From: an uncultured Clostridia bacterium
GTDB lineage: Bacteria > Bacillota > Clostridia > Oscillospirales > UMGS1783
Assembly: GCA_937892635.1 (NCBI GenBank)
Contig: CALBKB010000200.1
Location: 1-6,047 of the forward strand
Reading direction: 5' to 3'
Length of the DNA stretch: 6,047 nt
The notes below the pieces were generated by a model, which worked only from the letters and a program-made list of their open reading frames with translations, was not told the origin of the DNA and did not search any database. Below are positions 1 to 3,094 of this stretch, piece after piece. A program made the position numbers and the translations under genes. The number at the start of each line of letters is the position of its first letter. Within the stretch, counting starts at the first letter, position 1.

Positions 1-1672
1 TGATATGTCTCAATCCGTCATAGACATTCCATACGGAAGATTCGTCGGTGAATGTAAGTCCTTCGATATTTTCTTTTATTAATTTACCATCAATGATGAT
101 GTTATATCCGTCGGGTGTTCCCTGACTTGGTGCTTCCCAGCTGACCTCTGCTTTAGGGTCGTTACCTGTTATGGTAATATTTACGTTTTGTGCAGGATAA
201 ACGTGTTCGGTATATTCGTAAGCGAAGCGGCTGTTGAGAACTTCCTTTGTTGTCGGATTTTGAATCCAGATAGCGACTTCTAAATCATCGAGTTCTTCTA
301 CATTTGTCGATGTCATATCGTGAGAAAATTCCAAACGTTGATATGTTCCTGCTTCAAAGTCTAATTTCGTTCCACTTGGAGAACCTAACATTTTCATCAA
401 GATATGATGGAACTCTGTCTCACCGTTGCTACCGATGTTTTTGGTAGTGGTCTTTTCATTGACAGTCACGTAAGCCTTTAAATTTTTTATATTGATATAA
501 GGCATGAAGTCGGCGATGACAGTGATGGTGCTGTCGTTTAAGGTGAAGCTGCCTCTTATGTCGAAGAAAGATGGTGTGTTATAACTTATGTCCATTTTCT
601 CTTGAGAGATGGCGTTGGCAAATTTTGTTGAGCCGTCTAAGAATAATGTCGGAACGTTGTTTACTCCGTAATAGGTTCTTCTTGTGTTACAGTCTGATAT
701 ATAATAAGGATCGCCAGGAGCAGGTCCGTTCATAGGATATTTGACGTATGTGAATCTGCCAGCATTGTTTTGTGTGAGTGTGTCCATGTCTTTGTTTGTG
801 AAGACGCATGGAAAACATGTCGAACTGGAGAAGTGTTCTATCATAGAAATTTTCTGCACCGTGCTCATTCCGACAAATATGTCTTTGCTATTGATATTAT
901 TGTCGTTGAAATCGTCGTCTTCTCCATTGACAGATGTCACTTCTACGTTTAAAGTGATGTCGCCTTCTGAGAAGAAATTGGCTTTCTTGAATGTAAATTG
1001 TTCAGAAGCGAAAGTCTCTATGTTTGTTTCAAATGTCTCGCTGATGAAATTGTCGCTGCCTTCCACTTGATATTTTGCCTCAAAAGATTCTATCGTTGAA
1101 GAACCTAAGTTTCTGACAGTGAATGTGACATCGTTATAGCCATTACCCAAGTTACTTGGAACGTCAACGCTTGTGAGTTCGGCATCGTTTGCTTCTTGCG
1201 AGAAGATGAGTATGTCGTCGAACTGCCATGAGTTGATGTCGTTGGTATTTCCTTCAAAATATAAGCAAACCAAGACATTTGCTTTTCCCATGTCGTCTGT
1301 CTTAATGATTTCATCAACGACATATCTGTCGGTTCTGTCATATTCTTGTCTCCATCCGTCGTTCCATGTAGCGCCGTTGTCTGATGAGGTGGCGAATCCT
1401 ATTGTAGCGCAGTCTTCATATACGTAAACGTCATGTTTGAACGACAATGTCGCTGATTCGATTCCTGCGAAATTTATCGGTGTCATATATACTACGCGAG
1501 TGATGCCTTCGAATACAGGTGTCCATGCCAATTGCAATTCATTTGGTAATCCGCCCGCATTGTTAGAGGTACCTAATGACCAGTTGGCTGCACCGTCGTC
1601 AGTCATCGACCAACCGCTTAAAATATCGGAATCAAATGATTCTTGAAAGATTACGTTTCCGCTTTGTGACAT
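1..1672 (-). CDS. Secreted multidomain protein with thioredoxin-fold (Omp28-like) domain, likely T9SS cargo; partial
   Basis: The minus-strand frame is open for 557 codons from the ATG at 1672-1670 and runs off the left edge, so the C-terminus is missing. Domains, numbered from that Met: residues 8-157 look like a jellyroll 'cleaved adhesin/choice-of-anchor J' domain (opening IFQESFDSD, many Trp/Asp, closing SWQFDDILIF). Residues 163-266 look like a CARDB-type Ig fold (VTFTVRNLGSSTI). Residues 272-485 look like a thioredoxin fold of the Omp28 kind, with C286-F-P-C289 after IEHFSSST and a cis-Pro loop NNVPTLFLDG near 338-347. From 494 a fibronectin type III domain begins (AEVSWEAPSQGTPDGYNI). 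This order is common in Bacteroidetes surface or secreted proteins that end in a type IX sorting domain, which would lie outside the window. The CXXC suggests extracellular disulfide or redox chemistry, but this is inferred. Codon use is AT-leaning (ACA, AGA, TTA), unlike tamB. The true start is probably lost: the signal peptide continues in frame to 1705. Confidence 0.85.
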   Translation of the reverse strand, partial: MSQSGNVIFQESFDSDILSGWSMTDDGAANWSLGTSNNAGGLPNELQLAWTPVFEGITRVVYMTPINFAGIESATLSFKHDVYVYEDCATIGFATSSDNGATWNDGWRQEYDRTDRYVVDEIIKTDDMGKANVLVCLYFEGNTNDINSWQFDDILIFSQEANDAELTSVDVPSNLGNGYNDVTFTVRNLGSSTIESFEAKYQVEGSDNFISETFETNIETFASEQFTFKKANFFSEGDITLNVEVTSVNGEDDDFNDNNINSKDIFVGMSTVQKISMIEHFSSSTCFPCVFTNKDMDTLTQNNAGRFTYVKYPMNGPAPGDPYYISDCNTRRTYYGVNNVPTLFLDGSTKFANAISQEKMDISYNTPSFFDIRGSFTLNDSTITVIADFMPYINIKNLKAYVTVNEKTTTKNIGSNGETEFHHILMKMLGSPSGTKLDFEAGTYQRLEFSHDMTSTNVEELDDLEVAIWIQNPTTKEVLNSRFAYEYTEHVYPAQNVNITITGNDPKAEVSWEAPSQGTPDGYNIIIDGKLIKENIEGLTFTDESSVWNVYDGLRHI

Positions 1673-1705
1673 TATTGATAAGGATGTCAAGAAAAACAAA
1701 ATTAA
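1673..1705 (-). other. Truncated signal-peptide core of the secreted protein
   Basis: Directly upstream of the ATG at 1672 the same frame encodes LILFFLTSLSI, followed by MSQSGN. This is a good hydrophobic core and cleavage region, and it lacks only the usual Met plus a few Lys. The expected start codon and basic residues should occupy about 1706-1714, but that stretch instead reads into the Shine-Dalgarno site of the plus-strand kinase fragment. The frame stays open further upstream with no ATG, giving residues unlike a signal peptide. The simplest reading is that the native start was cut off at about 1703-1706, and that the Met at 1672 lies inside the signal peptide rather than being the real initiator. 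Confidence 0.65.
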
Positions 1706-1706
1706 A
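1703..1706. other. Junction 1: secreted-protein 5' end abuts kinase leader
   Basis: To the left, minus-strand coding sequence for a signal peptide is coherent. To the right, the bases belong to the leader of a plus-strand gene with a strong Shine-Dalgarno site. Only the first two or three codons of the secreted protein are missing. No inverted repeat, target duplication or transposase remnant is visible. The exact base is uncertain because both sides are A/T-rich here. Confidence 0.55.
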
Positions 1707-1707
1707 A

Positions 1708-1713
1708 AAGGAG
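1708..1713 (+). promoter_or_regulatory. Strong Shine-Dalgarno site of the kinase fragment
   Basis: AAGGAG lies 7 nt before the ATG at 1721. This is a textbook Shine-Dalgarno site of the kind common in Firmicutes. The tsaD and tamB starts in this window have none, as is usual for Bacteroidetes. It marks the ATG at 1721 as a true start and supports a foreign source for this snippet. Confidence 0.75.
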
Positions 1714-1720
1714 AAAAGCT

Positions 1721-1822
1721 ATGAAAAAAATTATTGTTATCGGATGTCCCGGAAGTGGTAAGAGTACCTTTTCCAAGTCATTACACCAAATCACAAAAAT
1801 CCCTTTGTATCATTTAGATATG
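1721..1822 (+). pseudogene. 5' fragment of a small P-loop kinase (FlaR / DNA-topology-modulation-like)
   Basis: Thirty-four codons match the N-terminus of the small P-loop NTPase family often annotated as adenylate kinase-like or 'topology modulation protein FlaR'. They comprise a beta strand KKIIVIG, a Walker A loop GCPGSGKST (residues 8-16), a helix, and the strand PLYHLDM that normally leads into a Tyr/Trp-rich substrate segment. Whole proteins are usually about 170-200 aa, so over 80 percent is missing. The frame remains open to 1939, but beyond Met34 it is only the reverse complement of the metallophosphoesterase fragment and carries no kinase features (no LID or Walker B region). It is therefore a cut gene start, not a working enzyme. 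The biological role of this family is poorly defined, and I infer only nucleotide binding. Confidence 0.75.
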
Positions 1823-1827
1823 TTTCC
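1823..1827. other. Junction 2: kinase fragment meets metallophosphoesterase fragment tail to tail
   Basis: The plus-strand kinase stops matching its family after the Met codon at 1820-1822. The minus-strand metallophosphoesterase stops matching after the Trp codon at 1829-1827 (GDLSW, normally followed by Ala). Both genes are therefore cut within about 5 bp of each other, converging, with no stop codon, terminator, duplication or repeat at the seam. Two decayed genes would not be expected to end so cleanly at a single point. Confidence 0.65.
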
Positions 1828-1991
1828 CATGACAAGTCTCCTGGTAGCACTACCAAGTCATTTTCTGTTACATTTTCTATCCAATTATTTCTTACTTTTT
1901 CTTCATGACCTGCCCAATGTTCTCCAAATATATCCATAGGTTTAGGATTATTGAAAGACAAATGCAAGTCTCCTATTACAAATATTGACAT
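1827..1991 (-). pseudogene. 5' fragment of a calcineurin-like metallophosphoesterase
   Basis: The ATG at 1991-1989 begins a protein opening MSIFVIGDLHLSF, with the metal-binding pair D8 and H10 (GDLH) and a second metal-site Asp at 52 in LPGDLSW. The stretch PMDIFGEHWAGHEEKV between them is characteristic of a family of predicted phosphohydrolases common in Clostridia. Complete members are over 200 aa. Here the later metal-binding blocks (GNHE/D and the two distal His motifs) are absent because the match ends at Trp55. The frame drifts on for 11 residues of kinase reverse complement (E56-L66) to a stop at 1791-1793, so a 66-aa ORF exists but cannot form an active site. It lies 3 nt after the tsaD stop, which looks like an operon. 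The substrate is unknown. Confidence 0.75.
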
Positions 1992-1994
1992 ATT

Positions 1995-3023
1995 TTATTC
2001 TCCTATTTTTAAGTTTGGTACTGCATTCAAATCTAATCCAGCTCGTTTGCCAGCCAGATAATCATAATATGCCGCCGCACCAATCATCGCTGCGTTGTCT
2101 GTGGTAAATTTGAACTCCGGAATGTAAGTGTTCCAGCCTCGACGGCGACCCGTTTCGGCGATAGCTTCGCGTAGGCCCGAATTGGCCGACACTCCTCCAG
2201 CAATGGCAACCTCCTTGATGCCAAGCGACTTGGTGGCTTTGATTAATTTGTCGAGCAGAATATCGATAATCGTATGCTGCAACGATGCACACAAATCGGC
2301 TTTGTTCTTTTCGATGAAATCAGCATCTTCGGCCACTTTGTCACGTAGCGTATAGAGGAATGAAGTTTTCAGTCCTGAAAATGAGTAGTCAAATTCGCCC
2401 TTGACGTGGGGTTTGGCAAACGAAAATGCTTTTGGATCGCCTTCTTTTGCCAGACGGTCAATCACAGGGCCACCGGGATAGGGTAGTCCCATAACCTTTG
2501 CGCACTTGTCGAATGCTTCACCTGCGGCGTCGTCGATTGTGGTTCCGATAATCTCCATCTCCAATGGCGACGATACCTTCACAATCTGGGTGTGTCCACC
2601 GCTGACAAGCAGGCAGAGGAATGGGAACGATGGATGCGGCATCTCACGATCGGGCATATCGATGAAGTGCGATAGGATGTGGCCTTGCAGGTGGTTCACC
2701 TCGACCATCGGAATATTGCCGGCAATCGACAATCCCTTTGCGAATGATGTGCCCACCAGCAGCGATCCCAAAAGTCCAGGACCACGTGTGAAAGCTATGG
2801 CATCAATCTTGTCGGCAGTTATGCCAGCCTCTTTTAGAGCGGTGTCGACAACAGGTATTATGTTCTGTTGATGAGCGCGAGAAGCCAGCTCGGGAATCAC
2901 TCCTCCGTACTTGACGTGAACGGCTTGCGATGCTATAACATTCGACAAAAGTGTGGTGTTTCGGATGACGGCAGCCGATGTGTCGTCACACGATGATTCG
3001 ATTCCAAGTATGGTAATATCCAT
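1995..3023 (-). CDS. tsaD: tRNA N6-adenosine threonylcarbamoyltransferase TsaD
   Basis: TsaD moves the threonylcarbamoyl group from threonylcarbamoyl-AMP (made by TsaC/TsaB-type enzymes) onto A37 of ANN-decoding tRNAs, giving t6A, and works in the cytoplasm with TsaB and TsaE. The 342-aa length is typical. Family signatures: ILGIESSCDDTSAAV at residues 5-19; YGGVIPELASRAH at 39-51; FTRGPGLLGSLLVG at 78-91; metal ligands H111 and H115 in NHLQGH, with D309 in TTDNAAMI; and nucleotide-site blocks LLVSGGHTQ (138-146), DDAAGEAFDK (164-173) and AGGVSANSGLR (275-285). The ATG at 3023 precedes the conserved first strand directly. Its leader is A-rich (CTAAAAAA) with no Shine-Dalgarno site, as usual in Bacteroidetes. 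Most of the protein looks Bacteroidetes-like, but the last dozen residues (LNAVPNLKIGE) resemble Firmicutes TsaD tails to me, and the DNA turns AT-rich there. A recombinant 3' end is possible, though the catalytic protein is intact. Confidence 0.96.
   Translation of the reverse strand: MDITILGIESSCDDTSAAVIRNTTLLSNVIASQAVHVKYGGVIPELASRAHQQNIIPVVDTALKEAGITADKIDAIAFTRGPGLLGSLLVGTSFAKGLSIAGNIPMVEVNHLQGHILSHFIDMPDREMPHPSFPFLCLLVSGGHTQIVKVSSPLEMEIIGTTIDDAAGEAFDKCAKVMGLPYPGGPVIDRLAKEGDPKAFSFAKPHVKGEFDYSFSGLKTSFLYTLRDKVAEDADFIEKNKADLCASLQHTIIDILLDKLIKATKSLGIKEVAIAGGVSANSGLREAIAETGRRRGWNTYIPEFKFTTDNAAMIGAAAYYDYLAGKRAGLDLNAVPNLKIGE
2000..2004 (-). promoter_or_regulatory. Shine-Dalgarno site for the metallophosphoesterase, inside the end of tsaD
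   Basis: On the minus strand AGGAG lies 8 nt before the ATG at 1991. It overlaps the last two sense codons of tsaD (GGA GAA, then TAA). This layout, with 3 nt between stop and start, predicts translational coupling of the two genes. The site is strong, unlike the starts of tsaD and tamB. Confidence 0.7.
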
Positions 3024-3036
3024 TTTTTTAGCGGGT

Positions 3037-3059
3037 TTTTTCTATTATTAATAGAAAAA
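3037..3059. repeat. Perfect 23-bp AT-rich palindrome between tsaD and tamB
   Basis: Arms TTTTTCTATTA (3037-3047) and TAATAGAAAAA (3049-3059) are exact reverse complements around a single T at 3048. A one-base centre makes an RNA hairpin with 11 paired bases impossible, so a DNA-level role (dimeric regulator site) or chance in AT-rich DNA is more likely than a terminator. It covers the expected -33 region of the tamB promoter and lies 14 nt or more before the tsaD start, so a protein bound here could touch both divergent genes. No regulator is identified. Confidence 0.5.
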
Positions 3060-3071
3060 TAATTACTTTTG
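3039..3071 (+). promoter_or_regulatory. Candidate Bacteroidetes-type promoter for tamB
   Basis: TACTTTTG at 3064-3071 is an exact match to the Bacteroidetes -7 element TAnnTTTG. TTTC at 3039-3042, 21 nt upstream, is one mismatch from the -33 element TTTG. Transcription would start a few bases after 3071, at about 3076-3080. This leaves a short leader for the ATG at 3095 and almost none for the in-frame ATG at 3080. It is the only good box in the 56-bp region between the two genes. On the minus strand only a weaker TATTTTTC is seen for tsaD. Confidence 0.55.
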
Positions 3072-3094
3072 TAAGTTTTATGACCGAAGTCACG

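Noticed and set aside
741..1070. 109-codon open frame on the plus strand
   Set aside because: Antisense to the secreted protein across its thioredoxin-fold domain, which is strongly supported on the minus strand. Its hydrophobic, Ser-rich sequence is a by-product.
1105..1341. 78-codon open frame on the minus strand
   Set aside because: Same strand as the secreted protein but in a different frame, inside continuous coding sequence; no frameshift is needed, since the main frame is open throughout.
1700..1830. Insertion sequence, integron cassette or phage attachment site at the seams
   Set aside because: No terminal inverted repeats, target duplications, integrase or transposase sequence, or attC-like fold can be seen around either seam.
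1721..1939. Intact 72-aa kinase-like small protein
   Set aside because: After residue 34 the sequence is only the reverse complement of the metallophosphoesterase fragment, so the ORF is a fusion across a seam rather than a real small protein.
1791..1991. Intact 66-aa metallophosphoesterase-like small protein
   Set aside because: It lacks the later metal-binding motifs, and its last 11 residues are antisense kinase sequence.
2506..2871. 121-codon open frame on the plus strand
   Set aside because: Antisense to the conserved core of tsaD.
3037..3059. Rho-independent terminator
   Set aside because: The one-base centre leaves no loop, the stem is almost all A/T, and the site lies between divergent gene starts where no terminator is needed.
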